Below, in pieces: positions 1 to 8,465 of a stretch of DNA of 64,000 nucleotides (positions within the stretch are counted from its first letter, which is position 1; each line of letters opens with the position of its first letter). Below the pieces are notes generated by a model that saw nothing but the letters and a program-made list of their open reading frames with translations, did no database searches and had not been told where the DNA came from. Source of the DNA: an uncultured Prochlorococcus sp. (GTDB lineage: Bacteria > Cyanobacteriota > Cyanobacteriia > PCC-6307 > Cyanobiaceae); assembly GCF_902626525.1 (NCBI RefSeq), contig NZ_CACOFR010000004.1, positions 66,525 to 130,524 of the forward strand, in the 5' to 3' direction. A program made the position numbers and the translations under genes.

Positions 1-1
1 T

Positions 2-565
2 CTATCGATAGAGAGTAAATACATTAATAAATTTCCTTGGCAGATAAAGTTCGAAGAGAAAATGAAAGATATTTTCCCAAATGCAGAAATTGAACAAGGA
101 GAATCTAGTTTCTCTCTTAAAAATAAAAATCTCAATATGGAAAACACCAAGAAAGTTCTAGAAATAATAAATAATGCTGCAAGAGAGTTAGCTGGAGGAT
201 CAACAAATATAGAGATCAATACTATTCAAAAAAATTTTATCTTTTTAAGAAAACATATTTTTATGGTGGATTTAAATCTTTACTCTCTTCAAAGAGTTGA
301 TGATTTAGAACTTATTTTTAAAATCATTCCTTCAAATAAAGCTTCCTTTACTGGCAAAAATAATTCAAATCTAGAAATCACAAAAAATCTAATAATTTGG
401 AAATTAAATCCTGGGGAGATCAATAGCCTTGAATTTTCTTTCTGGAGCTGGAACAAATTATTGATTGGCATATCAATAATTTCAATAATAATAATATTGG
501 CTTATTTATTAAGATCTTATAGATATAAGTTAGGGACAGATTTACCTCAACTTCCATCTAAATAA
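2..565 (+). CDS. DUF3153-like membrane-anchored protein, 5' end outside window
   Basis: The frame is open from base 2 to the stop, so this is the 3' part of a gene that begins before the window. The ATG at 62 in the ORF track is only an internal methionine. About 187 residues are visible. A hydrophobic segment (LIGISIISIIIILAYLL) lies close to the C-terminus and is followed by a basic tail, so most of the chain sits on one side of a membrane. Layout and context resemble the cyanobacterial DUF3153 family, whose function is not known to me. The family name is an inference from overall character. Its stop directly abuts the stop of convergent priA with no spacer. Confidence 0.7.
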   Translation, partial: LSIESKYINKFPWQIKFEEKMKDIFPNAEIEQGESSFSLKNKNLNMENTKKVLEIINNAARELAGGSTNIEINTIQKNFIFLRKHIFMVDLNLYSLQRVDDLELIFKIIPSNKASFTGKNNSNLEITKNLIIWKLNPGEINSLEFSFWSWNKLLIGISIISIIIILAYLLRSYRYKLGTDLPQLPSK

Positions 566-2836
566 TTACAATTCTGAGGGGTTTACATCAATTGTTAAAA
601 AAACATTTCTAGGAACAATTTTCCATAATAATTTTCTATCTGGCAAAGGTATCTTTGAACCTTCTGGACCATATATTAATATTTGCCATCTAAATTTTTT
701 ACCAATTTTAGCAATTAAACTTGGAGCAGGTCCAATTAATTTCCAGTTCTTTTGCTCACAAAAATTTAGCAAATATTTTGCTAGTTTCATTGCGATTGAC
801 TCTGTCAATTGATAATTTTCACCCGATAATTTCAAGAGACAAATCTCGCAAAATGGAAATAAATTAGAATCTTTTCTCATTTTCGAATTTTCAAGTAAAA
901 ATCTTTCATAATCTCTTTTCTGAAGATATGAAATTACCGGATGATTAGGTTTATATGTTTGAAAAATAACTTTTCCCTTTTTTTTAGCTCTGCCTGCTCT
1001 ACCAGCTAATTGCAAAAATAATTGTAATGATTTTTCTTCTGCCGAAATATCTGGACGATGAAGTAATCCATCTGCAGCAATAACTACTGAAAGAGTAATA
1101 TTGGGTATGTCAATCCCTTTTGCCAACATTTGTGTTCCCACGAGAATATCCGCATCACCTTTAGAAAACTTTGAAAGAATATCTCTATGAGCATCCTTGC
1201 TTGAGGTTGTATCACGATCAAATCGAAGTACTTTTAAGTCAGGAAACTCTTTATTTAAAAACTCTATAACTCTCTGAGTCCCTATGCCAAAAGGCTTGAA
1301 GGCATTTGAATTGCACTCCGGACATCGATTGATAAGTCTAGATTTGTGGTCACACCAATGACAACTTAACCATTTTTTTCCTTGTGAACCGAGATGTACT
1401 GATAAAGGAACGTCACAATTAGGACAATTTATTAAATATCCACAATTTCTACAACTTAAAAACCCACTATGCCCTCTTCTAGGGATCAAAATTATAGCTT
1501 GCTCATTCTTTAAGGGTAGTTGGGGAAGTAAATCTAATAGTTCACTTGATAAAATCTGCATATTTCCCTTCTTAAATTCATCCCGCATATCAATAATTCT
1601 TATTTCTGGGACTTCATTACTAGATATCCTTTGAATCATTCGTACTATTTTAAAATTCTTTTCATAAATACACTTTTTCCATGTCTTCATCGATGGGGTT
1701 GCACTTCCTAAAATTAACTTTATAGAGTTACTTTTTACTCTCTCAATAGCAACCTCTCTTGCGTCATAACAAGGCATTGGACTATCTTGCTTATACGAAA
1801 CATCATGTTCTTCGTCCATTATTATTAATCCTAGATTTTTAATTGGAAGAAATATTGCGGACCTTGTTCCTATTACTATTAGAGGTTCATTAGCATTAAT
1901 GATTTTCTTCCAAACCAAAGTTCTATGAACAGAAGAACAGTTACTATGATATTCGTAAACATCATTATTAAATCGATTGCTAAATCTATCAATAAGTTGT
2001 GGAATTAGCCCAATTTCTGGTGCTAGAATTAAACAACTTTTTTTCTTTAGTAATTGATCTTCAGAAATCCTCATATAAACTTCTGTTTTGCCTGAGCCTG
2101 TTTCCCCCCATAGAAGTAAAACATTTCCTGGTTTCATGGCTTGAAATTCTTGAAATGCAATTTTTTGCTCATTTGTAAGATTTGGTTTTTTAGTCGAAAT
2201 ATGATCATTTAAGAAAGAATTCAATTTGGTCTGAATTATTTTTTTTCTTTTTGATTTAACAAGGTAATCCTTATTAACCATTGAGTTAATGAGAGCATAA
2301 TTAAAACCAGACTGAATTAAATTACTTTGCCAATTTCCTTTTTCGAGCAAAGTATTTATTAATAAAAGTTCTTTATTGGTTAATTCATTTTTTTTCATAT
2401 CAAATTCTTTTTTTGTTTCAATCCATATTTGATCTTTTGAACCTTTAGAAATTTTCTTATGTTTACCAATCCAACCTGGAGGGAATGCTGTTTTAAGCAT
2501 TTTTAAATTACTAACCATATAAAAAGAAGCTAAAGAATCTATCCATTCTCTCCAAGAGTCATCAATTATTTTTTTCTGCAAAATACCTTCGACAAACAAA
2601 TATTTTATAATTTTTGGAGTATTAATTTCATTTTTATTAATGGTCGACAAGTTTTCTTTTGATATAACCAAACCATTTAATAATCTCCCTTTTAATTTTA
2701 CAATTACAATATCCCCAACTTCTACGCCTAGATTATTTCCATCTAAATAATAAAAGCTACCACTACTATTGCCTATATCAAGCAAAATTTCTAATTTATT
2801 GGAAATTTTTAATAACTGATTACTTGCCGGCTTCAA
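566..2836 (-). CDS. priA: Primosomal protein N' (PriA), replication restart helicase
   Basis: PriA is a superfamily 2 DNA helicase that recognises stalled forks and reloads the replisome. An N-terminal DNA-binding region with VEVGDIVIVKLKGR is followed by Walker A GETGSGKTEV near residue 245 and a DEEH Walker B box. Eight cysteines in CxxC pairs (CRNCGY, CPNC, CHWC, CPEC) form the expected zinc-binding insertion. Helicase C motifs GTQMLAKGID and QLAGRAGRA follow. At 756 residues it is normal in length. The start is TTG; the upstream frame closes within a few codons and has no ATG. That TTG overlaps the stop of a small upstream frame as TTGA, suggesting translational coupling if the small frame is real. 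Confidence 0.95.
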   Translation of the reverse strand: MKPASNQLLKISNKLEILLDIGNSSGSFYYLDGNNLGVEVGDIVIVKLKGRLLNGLVISKENLSTINKNEINTPKIIKYLFVEGILQKKIIDDSWREWIDSLASFYMVSNLKMLKTAFPPGWIGKHKKISKGSKDQIWIETKKEFDMKKNELTNKELLLINTLLEKGNWQSNLIQSGFNYALINSMVNKDYLVKSKRKKIIQTKLNSFLNDHISTKKPNLTNEQKIAFQEFQAMKPGNVLLLWGETGSGKTEVYMRISEDQLLKKKSCLILAPEIGLIPQLIDRFSNRFNNDVYEYHSNCSSVHRTLVWKKIINANEPLIVIGTRSAIFLPIKNLGLIIMDEEHDVSYKQDSPMPCYDAREVAIERVKSNSIKLILGSATPSMKTWKKCIYEKNFKIVRMIQRISSNEVPEIRIIDMRDEFKKGNMQILSSELLDLLPQLPLKNEQAIILIPRRGHSGFLSCRNCGYLINCPNCDVPLSVHLGSQGKKWLSCHWCDHKSRLINRCPECNSNAFKPFGIGTQRVIEFLNKEFPDLKVLRFDRDTTSSKDAHRDILSKFSKGDADILVGTQMLAKGIDIPNITLSVVIAADGLLHRPDISAEEKSLQLFLQLAGRAGRAKKKGKVIFQTYKPNHPVISYLQKRDYERFLLENSKMRKDSNLFPFCEICLLKLSGENYQLTESIAMKLAKYLLNFCEQKNWKLIGPAPSLIAKIGKKFRWQILIYGPEGSKIPLPDRKLLWKIVPRNVFLTIDVNPSEL

Positions 2837-2919
2837 AACTTTTTCTTAGTATTGGATTGTTGAACATTCCACAAAGTGTTTTTTGCACATTGTAAGTATC
2901 CTGCTCTAAAGGGAGACAT
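2833..2919 (-). CDS. Possible small ORF upstream of and overlapping priA
   Basis: Reading the priA strand, a frame stays open from about 3006 down to a TGA at 2835-2833. Its first ATG gives a 28-residue peptide starting MSPFRAGYLQCAKNT. The residues before that ATG (LGISQTGRSIFEFSPNDQ) also look protein-like. The stop overlaps the priA TTG start as TTGA. No conventional start opens the full frame. A TTG at 3023 in another frame gives MKNLNSAIDYLK and then stops, and a -1 shift there would join the two into about 62 residues. I do not recognise the peptide. The same bases fold well as RNA on the other strand, so this may not be a gene. Confidence 0.3.
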   Translation of the reverse strand: MSPFRAGYLQCAKNTLWNVQQSNTKKKF

Positions 2920-3044
2920 GAAGCTTTGATCATTGGGTGAAAATTCAAAAATTGATCTGCCTGTCTGAGAAATCCCAAGACTTTTTACTTTAGGTAATCT
3001 ATAGCACTATTTAAATTTTTCAACAATTTAGAAAAAATTTTTTT
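2848..3044 (+). ncRNA. Candidate structured non-coding RNA between priA and rpoD
   Basis: This is the only stretch above 300 bases without a firm gene. On the + strand it shows a hairpin ACAAAGTG/CACATTGT (2871-2893), then a long imperfect rod from GGGAGACA (2911) to TGTCT (2962-2966) and TCCC (2973-2976). The rod has inner pairs AGACA/TGTCT, GATCA/TGATC and TGAA/TTCA. An A/T-rich stem with a T-run follows at 3013-3044. A long bulged rod of this kind is reminiscent of 6S RNA, but I cannot confirm the family and the promoter was not identified. The region looks less A+T-rich than typical spacers here. The alternative is a small protein on the opposite strand. Confidence 0.35.
3013..3044 (+). 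terminator. Possible intrinsic terminator after the candidate RNA
   Basis: AAATTTTTC and GAAAAAATTT form an imperfect stem around a nine-base loop, followed by an uninterrupted run of T on the + strand. The stem is all A/T except one C-G pair, so it is weak. The T-run is on the + side only, which favours a rightward transcript ending here upstream of rpoD. Confidence 0.35.
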
Positions 3045-3148
3045 ATGCAAATTTCATGAAAAAGTTCTTTAAAAAATTAAGGGAAACTTTACTACTAAAT
3101 GTACAAATTAGCCCTAAATAAAATTTTATCTAGTTAAATTCACCGTAG

Positions 3149-3155
3149 AAAGGAG
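3149..3155 (+). promoter_or_regulatory. Strong Shine-Dalgarno of rpoD
   Basis: AAAGGAG lies six bases before the rpoD ATG. Most genes in this window lack so clear a site, so it fixes the start and suggests efficient initiation. Confidence 0.7.
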
Positions 3156-3161
3156 TTAATC

Positions 3162-4337
3162 ATGTGTCCAGTAGCAGCAGAATCAAAAAATTCTAAGCCT
3201 AGTTCAAAAAAAAAGATTAATCAGAAAATAAATACTAACTTAGAAGATGTAGTTGAAGAAAATAATAGTCAAAATTTAACAGGATCTTCTGATTTAGTCG
3301 ACAGTGGCATGGAAAATAATAATAATGAATTTAGTGATTCTGAGGAAGAAGAAAAAGGACTTGGGAATATAAAACTTGGGCCAAAAGGAATATACACTGA
3401 AGATTCAATAAGAGTTTACCTTCAAGAAATTGGAAGAATTAGACTATTAAGACCGGATGAAGAAATTGAACTTGCAAGAAAAATTGCTGACCTACTTCAA
3501 TTAGAAGAATTAGCAACTCAATATGAGTCAGAAAAAGGCCATTTCCCATCTGTTAGAGAATGGGCCGAATTAATAGATATGCCTCTTTCCAAATTTAGAA
3601 GAAGACTTCTTTTAGGACGAAGAGCTAAAGAAAAAATGGTTCAATCAAACTTAAGATTAGTTGTTTCAATCGCTAAAAAATATATGAATAGAGGTTTATC
3701 ATTTCAAGACTTAATACAAGAAGGAAGTTTAGGTCTGATTAGGGCAGCGGAGAAATTTGATCATGAAAAAGGCTATAAGTTTTCTACTTATGCTACTTGG
3801 TGGATTCGTCAAGCCATTACAAGAGCCATAGCAGATCAAAGTAGGACTATTCGATTGCCAGTTCACTTATACGAGACAATCTCTAGAATTAAAAAAACCA
3901 CAAAAGTTCTAAGCCAAGAATTTGGAAGGAAGCCAAGTGAAGAAGAAATAGCTGAAAGTATGGAAATGACAATTGAGAAATTAAGATTTATAGCTAAAAG
4001 TGCGCAACTACCTATTTCTTTAGAAACTCCCATAGGTAAAGAAGAAGACTCAAGACTAGGAGATTTTATAGAGGCTGACATAGAAAACCCTGAGCAAGAT
4101 GTTTCTAAAACTTTATTAAGAGAAGATTTAGAGGGAGTCTTAGCGACTTTAAGTCCAAGGGAAAGAGATGTTCTTAGATTGAGATATGGGATTGATGATG
4201 GAAGAATGAAAACTCTTGAAGAAATTGGACAGATTTTTGATGTTACAAGAGAAAGAATAAGACAAATAGAAGCAAAAGCACTCAGAAAATTAAGACATCC
4301 AAATCGAAATGGGGTTTTAAAAGAATATATAAAATAA
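3162..4337 (+). CDS. rpoD: Principal RNA polymerase sigma factor (group 1, RpoD/SigA)
   Basis: This is the primary sigma factor directing RNA polymerase to housekeeping promoters. After an acidic, low-complexity N-terminal region of about 80 residues, region 1.2 starts at [16 protein letters not shown]. Region 2 follows with [18 protein letters not shown] and [14 protein letters not shown], the -10 recognition helix. Region 3 comes next, and region 4 ends in [13 protein letters not shown] and [20 protein letters not shown], the -35 helix-turn-helix. At 391 residues it matches cyanobacterial group 1 factors. The start is an ATG behind a strong AAAGGAG. It stands alone: the upstream gap holds the candidate RNA and hemC follows after 91 bases containing an inverted repeat. 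Confidence 0.97.
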   Translation: MCPVAAESKNSKPSSKKKINQKINTNLEDVVEENNSQNLTGSSDLVDSGMENNNNEFSDSEEEEKGLGNIKLGPKGIYTEDSIRVYLQEIGRIRLLRPDEEIELARKIADLLQLEELATQYESEKGHFPSVREWAELIDMPLSKFRRRLLLGRRAKEKMVQSNLRLVVSIAKKYMNRGLSFQDLIQEGSLGLIRAAEKFDHEKGYKFSTYATWWIRQAITRAIADQSRTIRLPVHLYETISRIKKTTKVLSQEFGRKPSEEEIAESMEMTIEKLRFIAKSAQLPISLETPIGKEEDSRLGDFIEADIENPEQDVSKTLLREDLEGVLATLSPRERDVLRLRYGIDDGRMKTLEEIGQIFDVTRERIRQIEAKALRKLRHPNRNGVLKEYIK

Positions 4338-4353
4338 AAAAAGTTAAATTAAA

Positions 4354-4377
4354 TTTTCAGCTTTTAAAAGTTGAGAA
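4354..4377. repeat. Inverted repeat between rpoD and hemC
   Basis: TTTCAGCTTTTAAAAGTTGAGAAA is a nearly perfect palindrome (G-T wobbles only) centred on CTTTTAAAAG, 28 bases after the rpoD stop. It could form a stem at the 3' end of the rpoD transcript or be a protein-binding site. A good T-run does not follow, so a classical terminator is not clear. Confidence 0.5.
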
Positions 4378-4428
4378 AGAATAGCTTAAGATGAATTAGT
4401 CTTAATTTTAAACAAATAATAATATTTA

Positions 4429-5379
4429 ATGACTAACTTTAAACTGAAAATTGCCAGTAGAAGAAGTAAATTAGCTATGGTACAAACTTTATGGGTTAAA
4501 GATCAACTAGAAAAAAATATTCCCAACTTAGAAGTATCTATAGAGGCAATGGCAACTCAAGGTGACAAAATCCTAGATGTAGCTTTAGCAAAAATAGGGG
4601 ACAAAGGCTTATTTACAAAAGAACTTGAGGCACAAATGCTTGTAGGTCATGCAGATATAGCTGTACATTCTCTTAAAGATTTACCAACAAATTTACCAAG
4701 CGGCCTACAACTAGGTTGCATCACTAAAAGAGAAGACCCTGCAGATGCTCTAGTAGTAAGTAAAAAAAATGATTGTTATAAATTAGAGACCTTGCCTAAT
4801 GGTTCAATTGTAGGGACAAGCTCTCTGAGGAGACTTGCACAATTAAAGAATAAATACCCTCATCTTAATTTCAAGGATATAAGGGGAAATGTTATTACAA
4901 GAATAGAAAAATTAGATTCTGGAGAATTTGATTGCATTATTCTTGCTGCTGCGGGGTTAAAGAGATTGGGCTTTGAATCAAGGATTCACCAGATTATTCC
5001 AGATGAAATATCCCTTCATGCAGTAGGTCAAGGAGCGCTAGGAATAGAATGTAAAACTGATGATAAAAAAGTTTTAGAAATCATAAACGTCTTAGAAGAT
5101 AAACCCACTAGTCAAAGGTGTATAGCAGAAAGGGCTTTTTTAAGAGAGCTTGAAGGTGGATGTCAAGTTCCAATAGGTGTAAATAGTAATATTCAGAGTG
5201 AACAGCTTTGCCTTACTGGCATGGTAGCTTCCCTAGATGGAGAAAGGCTTATTAAAGATAAATATATTGGCAATATAAATGATCCTGAACAAGTCGGCAA
5301 AGAATTAGCTAAAAAACTCAAGCTTCAAGGTGCTGACAAAATACTAAATGAAATATTTGAAAAATTTAGAGAAAAATAA
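4429..5379 (+). CDS. hemC: Hydroxymethylbilane synthase (porphobilinogen deaminase)
   Basis: The enzyme joins four porphobilinogen units into hydroxymethylbilane, a shared step to heme, chlorophyll and B12. The N-terminal [13 protein letters not shown], the loop FTKELEAQM, the HSLKDLPT motif and [11 protein letters not shown] with conserved arginines are present. [11 protein letters not shown] near residue 243 carries the cysteine that binds the dipyrromethane cofactor. The 316-residue length is normal. The start is the ATG giving [13 protein letters not shown]. It lies downstream of rpoD on the same strand but is separated by an inverted repeat, so it may have its own promoter. Confidence 0.97.
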   Translation: MTNFKLKIASRRSKLAMVQTLWVKDQLEKNIPNLEVSIEAMATQGDKILDVALAKIGDKGLFTKELEAQMLVGHADIAVHSLKDLPTNLPSGLQLGCITKREDPADALVVSKKNDCYKLETLPNGSIVGTSSLRRLAQLKNKYPHLNFKDIRGNVITRIEKLDSGEFDCIILAAAGLKRLGFESRIHQIIPDEISLHAVGQGALGIECKTDDKKVLEIINVLEDKPTSQRCIAERAFLRELEGGCQVPIGVNSNIQSEQLCLTGMVASLDGERLIKDKYIGNINDPEQVGKELAKKLKLQGADKILNEIFEKFREK

Positions 5380-5385
5380 ATTTAA

Positions 5386-5973
5386 TTAATTTACCAATTT
5401 AGGATCAATTTCTTTTTTATATCTATCTTCACAATCTTTTATTACTTTAACAGCTTCTTCTATCCCAAAAAAACCATTTACAGTACATGTTCCTGGTTTT
5501 TTTAGATCTTTGTAGTGTTCCCAATAATACTTTGTTTCATTTATCCAATGTTCTCCAAGGTCTTTAAAACTTGAAATGTGGTCCATTCTTTTATCATCTG
5601 CCAATACCGCTATCACCTTATCATCCACCTCTCCACCATCATCAAATTTCATCACTCCTATAATTCTTGCTTCTACAATAGATCCTGGTATTAATGGCTC
5701 TGTTACTCCAACAATTTCTACATCAAGTGGATCTCCATCCTCATCCCATGTCCTAGGTATACATCCATAAGCGAAGGGATAAGCAAGTGAAGAATAACCT
5801 ACCCTATCAAGCTTTAGATGACCTGTTTCTGTAATTAATTCATATTTATTTATCGTATTAGAATTCAATTCAACAATAGTGTTAACTGCTGAATTTGAGC
5901 TATCAGTGAAAGCATCAAGTATGTGTAATAAATTTGGTGTAACTCTACTCGGGGGTTGATTAAGATTTGCCAT
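5386..5973 (-). CDS. ppa: Inorganic pyrophosphatase, soluble family I
   Basis: It hydrolyses pyrophosphate to phosphate in the cytoplasm and so pulls biosynthetic reactions forward. The family I active-site signature is present as DEDGDPLDVEIVG near residue 75, with acidic Mg-binding residues, and GYSSLAYPFAYGCIP and ADDKRMDHI correspond to other conserved blocks. At 195 residues it is slightly longer than E. coli Ppa (176) and of usual cyanobacterial size. The start ATG gives MANLNQPPSRV. It is convergent with hemC (six-base gap) and lies 62 bases downstream of the M32 carboxypeptidase gene on the same strand. Confidence 0.96.
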   Translation of the reverse strand: MANLNQPPSRVTPNLLHILDAFTDSSNSAVNTIVELNSNTINKYELITETGHLKLDRVGYSSLAYPFAYGCIPRTWDEDGDPLDVEIVGVTEPLIPGSIVEARIIGVMKFDDGGEVDDKVIAVLADDKRMDHISSFKDLGEHWINETKYYWEHYKDLKKPGTCTVNGFFGIEEAVKVIKDCEDRYKKEIDPKLVN

Positions 5974-6035
5974 TAAGAATCTATTTTTGTTTATCTTACA
6001 TCCTCACACTAAAAGTGATTTTTTAAAAGTAATGT

Positions 6036-7541
6036 TTAGGTAAAATCATTTATCTTAGACTTTAAATGATTAATAAAATATATTGGTGTCAGTTCCTCGT
6101 TAGTAACCTTTTTTACCAATTCCATAGAATTAACTGATCTACCATATTTATGTATATTATTTTTTAACCAAAAGATAATTTTTTGATATTCACCATTTTC
6201 TATTAAATCATCAATCAAACCAATGTCTCTCTCCATTTGAGTAGAAATTTGCGCACTTATAAGATGTCCCAATAAATATGAAGGGAAGTATCCAAAAGCT
6301 CCTTCACTCCAGTGAACATCTTGAAGACAACCCTCTGAATCATTAGATGGTTTTATTCCTAAGAGTTGTTCATATCTTTTATTCCACTCGACTGGGATAT
6401 CTTTAGCGGACAAACCTCCTTCAATTAAATCTATTTCAAGTTCTGTTCTTATTAGAATGTGTAAACCATAGGTTAATTCATCTGCTTCAACCCTATTTAA
6501 TCCTGCTTCCAAATGATTAAAAGATTTCCAGAGTTCTAAATAATTATTTAGGGAACATCCTGCTGAAACAAATTTTTTAAAGAATCTTTTTGAAAAAGAT
6601 TTGGATTTAACTATCCTATTTTCCCAAAATAAAGATTGACTTTCATGAATACCCATGGAAGTTGCCTGGCCTAAAGGCCAGGCAAACCATTGATGACTTT
6701 GTGATGGTAGGCCCTGCTCATAGATTGAATGCCCCCATTCATGAGCAGTTGCTAAAAAACTTGATAATGGTTCACCCTTTACAATTCTTGTAGTAATCCT
6801 AAAGTCATTTGGCCCTAGTGTAATGGAAAAAGGATGCGGAGATTCATCAACAATAACAAGATCTTTATCTCTACCAAACTCATCTAGTAATTTAGAACAT
6901 AAAAATTGTTGAGATTCCGGACTTAAATCCAAATGATTTTTTTTTGAGTGTTTGATTTCTCTAATTAAAGATGGAATAGTTTCTTTCAATGGCTGGAACA
7001 TCTTATTCAACCATTCCAAAGTTAATTCAGGCTCAAATGGTTGAGCAAGAGTCTCCCAAGGCGTATATTGATCAGATATTTGTTTTGCCTCCTCAATTCG
7101 CAATCTAACCAGTTCTTCAAAGAATGGGAGAAAAATATTAAAATCTGATTTTTTCTTGGCTTCTTGCCAGCTTTCATATCCTTTAGATTTTGCCTTTGCT
7201 AGAGACTCGACTAATTTAGGATCTAAATTCTTTTCTTTATTAAATTCCTTTGTTAAAAGATTAATATTCCTCTCTTTATCTTTGATGCGAAATTGATTAT
7301 CAGAATTTTTTTCAGTATTTGATAATTCATTTTTAGCAGACTGAATTAAATTAAAAAATTCTTCAGCAGAATTTCTTTTATGTAATATTTTTGCAATATA
7401 GGTAAGTTGTTCAGACCTCCATGAGGCTCCTCTTTTTGGCATCCCCGTATTCTGATCCCAATAAAGTGTATTTTGGATTGAACCTAATATTTGAGTTTCT
7501 TTAAGATAAGCTCCTAACTTATTCCATTGAGTTTCAGTCAA
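6036..7541 (-). CDS. Carboxypeptidase Taq-type (M32) metallopeptidase
   Basis: This is a zinc carboxypeptidase of family M32, which trims C-terminal residues of peptides. The zinc site TAHEWGHSIYEQG (HExxH) and the downstream HESQSLFWEN block with the third ligand are clear. LGSIQNTLYWDQNTGMP is the family's N-terminal signature. The ORF track extends to a GTG at 7601, but the added peptide is hydrophobic and lies in the spacer facing the YjbQ-family gene. I prefer the TTG at 7541 (LTETQWNKLGAYLKE), giving 501 residues, the usual family length. The start is therefore uncertain by 20 codons. It is probably involved in peptide turnover. Confidence 0.9.
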   Translation of the reverse strand: MTETQWNKLGAYLKETQILGSIQNTLYWDQNTGMPKRGASWRSEQLTYIAKILHKRNSAEEFFNLIQSAKNELSNTEKNSDNQFRIKDKERNINLLTKEFNKEKNLDPKLVESLAKAKSKGYESWQEAKKKSDFNIFLPFFEELVRLRIEEAKQISDQYTPWETLAQPFEPELTLEWLNKMFQPLKETIPSLIREIKHSKKNHLDLSPESQQFLCSKLLDEFGRDKDLVIVDESPHPFSITLGPNDFRITTRIVKGEPLSSFLATAHEWGHSIYEQGLPSQSHQWFAWPLGQATSMGIHESQSLFWENRIVKSKSFSKRFFKKFVSAGCSLNNYLELWKSFNHLEAGLNRVEADELTYGLHILIRTELEIDLIEGGLSAKDIPVEWNKRYEQLLGIKPSNDSEGCLQDVHWSEGAFGYFPSYLLGHLISAQISTQMERDIGLIDDLIENGEYQKIIFWLKNNIHKYGRSVNSMELVKKVTNEELTPIYFINHLKSKINDFT

Positions 7542-7648
7542 AAATCTAGACTCTAAATAAAAACATCTTAGGTAAAACTTTAATGTTATGTAGAAAAACA
7601 CACATAATTTTCCATAATAGAATATGGATTAATTGCGTTTTGATTTTT

Positions 7649-8134
7649 ATGGAACAGATATTTTCGAAATTAAAATTTTTTACACATGGAGAGGGGTTTA
7701 TCGACATTACTAATGATTTAAACTTATTTATTAAAAAGAACAACTTTCATTCAGGAATTTTTAATTTAACTTCACTCCATACAAGTTGTAGCTTAACTAT
7801 AAATGAGAATGCAGATCCGAATGTACTTAGGGACTTAAAAAAGTATATGCAATCTATAGTTCCATATAAATCCTATCTAACTTTATCTAATAAAAGAGAA
7901 GAAATTTCCTATAAACATTATCAAGAAGGCGCTGACGATATGCCAGCGCATATAAAAACATCTCTAACAAATACTTGTTTATCTTTGAGTTTTAAAGATG
8001 GCAAAATTTTGCTTGGCAAATGGCAAGCGGTTTATTTATGGGAACATAGATTTGATCAAAAAGAAAGAATTATAAATTTACATATAATTGGGGAGAAAAT
8101 GCCAAATATTTATAATGTAATAAAGTCAAATTAA
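7649..8134 (+). CDS. YjbQ / UPF0047 family protein
   Basis: A compact single-domain protein of the YjbQ (UPF0047) family. Some members have weak thiamine-phosphate synthase activity, but the true role is not settled. Conserved stretches are HTSCSLTINENADPNV, HYQEGADDMPAHIKTSL and GKWQAVYLWEHR, which supply the conserved histidine, acidic and arginine residues. I chose the ATG at 7649 (MEQIFSKLKFFTHGEG) over the track's start at 7583, because the family begins there and the extension is not conserved in character. That gives 161 residues. It is first in a forward run with the dehydratase, CobW-type and permease genes, eight bases before the dehydratase. Confidence 0.88.
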   Translation: MEQIFSKLKFFTHGEGFIDITNDLNLFIKKNNFHSGIFNLTSLHTSCSLTINENADPNVLRDLKKYMQSIVPYKSYLTLSNKREEISYKHYQEGADDMPAHIKTSLTNTCLSLSFKDGKILLGKWQAVYLWEHRFDQKERIINLHIIGEKMPNIYNVIKSN

Positions 8135-8141
8135 TCACTCA

Positions 8142-8432
8142 ATGGAACCTTACCTATTAAAAGATGAAGAATTAAAGGAATTAATTGTAAAAATTCCTGG
8201 CTGGGAAATTAAGCCTAAACAAATTGTGAGGGAGTTTAACTTCGATAATTTTATTGAAGCGTTTTCTTTTATGACTAAAATTGCTTTAATATGTGAGAAA
8301 TATAACCACCATCCTAATTGGGAAAATGTTTATTCAAAAGTAATAATCAGGCTAAATACTCATGATTTAGGAGGTATTACAAACTTGGATCAAACGTTAG
8401 CTTCAGAAATCAATAGAATTTTCGATCAATAA
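8142..8432 (+). CDS. Pterin-4a-carbinolamine dehydratase family protein
   Basis: A 96-residue member of the PCD/DCoH family, which dehydrates 4a-hydroxytetrahydropterin. The active-site signature is EKYNHHPNWENVYSKVIIRL followed by NTHDLGGIT. The paired histidines, the second histidine after about nineteen residues and the aspartate fit the family pattern. In organisms without an aromatic amino-acid hydroxylase, PCD-like proteins may act in other pterin or molybdopterin steps, and no hydroxylase is seen in this window. It sits between the YjbQ-family and CobW-type genes with short gaps, so co-transcription is likely. The start is an ATG giving MEPYLLKDEELKE. Confidence 0.92.
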   Translation: MEPYLLKDEELKELIVKIPGWEIKPKQIVREFNFDNFIEAFSFMTKIALICEKYNHHPNWENVYSKVIIRLNTHDLGGITNLDQTLASEINRIFDQ

Positions 8433-8465
8433 AATTACATTTATTTTCATCAAAGAGTTAGTAAA

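Noticed and set aside
5985-6024. TCCTCACAC followed by a small CACT/AGTG hairpin and T-run, recalling the Yfr1 motif
   Set aside because: The stem is only four bases and the surroundings do not match the two-stem Yfr1 layout I know; it is also in the ppa promoter region.
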